The notes beneath the pieces were generated by a model. That model had not been told where the DNA came from. It did not search any database and saw nothing but the letters and a program-made list of their open reading frames with translations. The position numbers and the translations under genes are program-made. From contig JAAZOO010000098.1 of NCBI GenBank assembly GCA_012797715.1, positions 1 through 5,780 of the forward strand: a stretch of 5,780 nt of DNA, written 5' to 3'. The stretch is from Geobacteraceae bacterium (GTDB lineage: Bacteria > Desulfobacterota > Desulfuromonadia > Geobacterales > Geobacteraceae). This document shows, in pieces, positions 5,335 to 5,780 of this stretch. Numbering within the stretch: position 1 is the first letter of the stretch; every line of letters begins with the position of its first letter.

Positions 5335-5355
5335 TCGAACGCCGAACGTCGAACG
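5335..5355 (+). repeat. Three-unit TCGAACG heptamer array between I and the decoration gene
   Basis: The units are TCGAACG, CCGAACG and TCGAACG, directly end to end, starting five bases after the I stop and ending 14 bases before the next gene's ribosome site. It is the same heptamer as at 4170-4190. Being outside coding sequence, copy-number change here would alter only spacing between the two genes. Confidence 0.7.
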
Positions 5356-5382
5356 ACTGATTTTAAACAAGGAGGTCACACC

Positions 5383-5780
5383 ATGGCCATCAATGGAAAA
5401 GTCGGGAGCTTCTCCCGCGATGAAGAACGCGCGCAGATTCCGGGGCATGATCCGGTTGTGCTGACCGGCAAGGTGAAGGCGGATGACGGAACGTATCCCG
5501 CCGGTCTGGTGCTGACCCGTAATGCATTGGCAGAGCTCGTGCCCCTTGCCGAGGTTTCCGGGGCGAGTATCGCAACCGGAAACGGCTCGACCAAGGCGTT
5601 TACCGGAAACCTCGCGGCGTGCCCGGTCGAGCCGGGAACGCTGTCTGTGACCGACGGGGTGGAGACATTCGCCGACGACGGCAGCGGCCGCCTGACCGGG
5701 AGCGCGGGCGGCAGCGGGACCATCAATTACCGGACCGGCGCTTATGCCGTGACCTTCAACGCCAATGTCGCCAACGGGAC
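5383..5780 (+). CDS. Head decoration protein, N-terminal part, truncated by the window edge
   Basis: The frame is open to the last base; 132 codons are visible and no stop is reached. AAGGAGGT at 5369-5376 is a near-perfect ribosome site seven bases before the ATG, as expected for a highly made virion protein. Residues about 19-63 (PGHDPVVLTGKVKADDGTYP, AGLVLTR) fit the phage head-decoration type found between scaffold and major capsid genes, distantly like lambda gpD. Residues about 69-131 look like a second module: NLAACPVEPGTLSVTDG, TFADDGSGRLTG, GTINYRTGAYAVTF, a beta-strand pattern seen as a repeated unit in several phage structural proteins. The protein would trim or strengthen the outside of the capsid. 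Its length and any further repeats lie outside the window. A lesser alternative is an unrelated structural protein in the place of Mu gp33. Confidence 0.75.
   Translation, partial: MAINGKVGSFSRDEERAQIPGHDPVVLTGKVKADDGTYPAGLVLTRNALAELVPLAEVSGASIATGNGSTKAFTGNLAACPVEPGTLSVTDGVETFADDGSGRLTGSAGGSGTINYRTGAYAVTFNANVANG

Noticed and set aside
4645..5448. Long open frame on the minus strand across gene I (267 codons)
   Set aside because: It is opposite a well-supported protease/scaffold gene, has no ribosome site, and its Ser/Ala/Arg-rich composition is typical of antisense frames in GC-rich DNA.

Overview
This window is a slice of the head-morphogenesis operon of a Mu-like (transposable, Muvirus-type) phage or prophage. 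All genes read on the plus strand. The order matches the Mu virion block: end of the large terminase (gp28 type), portal (gp29/DUF935), minor head protein F (gp30), virion morphogenesis protein G (gp31), protease I with nested scaffold Z, then the start of a head decoration protein. The major capsid gene (Mu gene T) would be expected just past the right edge. The DNA is GC-rich. The host cannot be fixed from this piece. The GC-rich coding style and small intergenic-type repeats recall Geobacter/Desulfuromonas-like bacteria, but that is an impression from memory.

Layout. 1-348 is the terminase C-terminus. 350-556 is a tiny basic Cys/His protein wedged between terminase and portal, overlapping the portal start by 14 bases. 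543-2069 is the portal, with a GC-rich palindromic element embedded in frame in its C-terminal linker. 2136-3344 is F, with a C-terminal domain resembling the phage PBECR (Barnase/EndoU/ColicinE5-D/RelE-like) nucleases. 3345-3490 has no protein gene but holds an antisense tRNA-like structure. 3491-4030 is G. 4031-4315 holds a hairpin, a heptamer repeat and a small ORF that looks split by a frameshift at that repeat. 4316-5329 is protease I, with a strong internal start at 4949 for scaffold Z. A second TCGAACG heptamer array lies at 5335-5355. From 5383 to the edge is the decoration protein.

Working together: terminase packages DNA through the portal. F and G are minor head/connector proteins. 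I and Z build and mature the procapsid, and the decoration protein coats the shell.

The ordinary part is the Mu head block. The parts that deserve attention are the nuclease-like tail on F with a tRNA-like element directly downstream, the palindrome inside the portal reading frame, and the heptamer repeat at the break point of the small ORF upstream of I.
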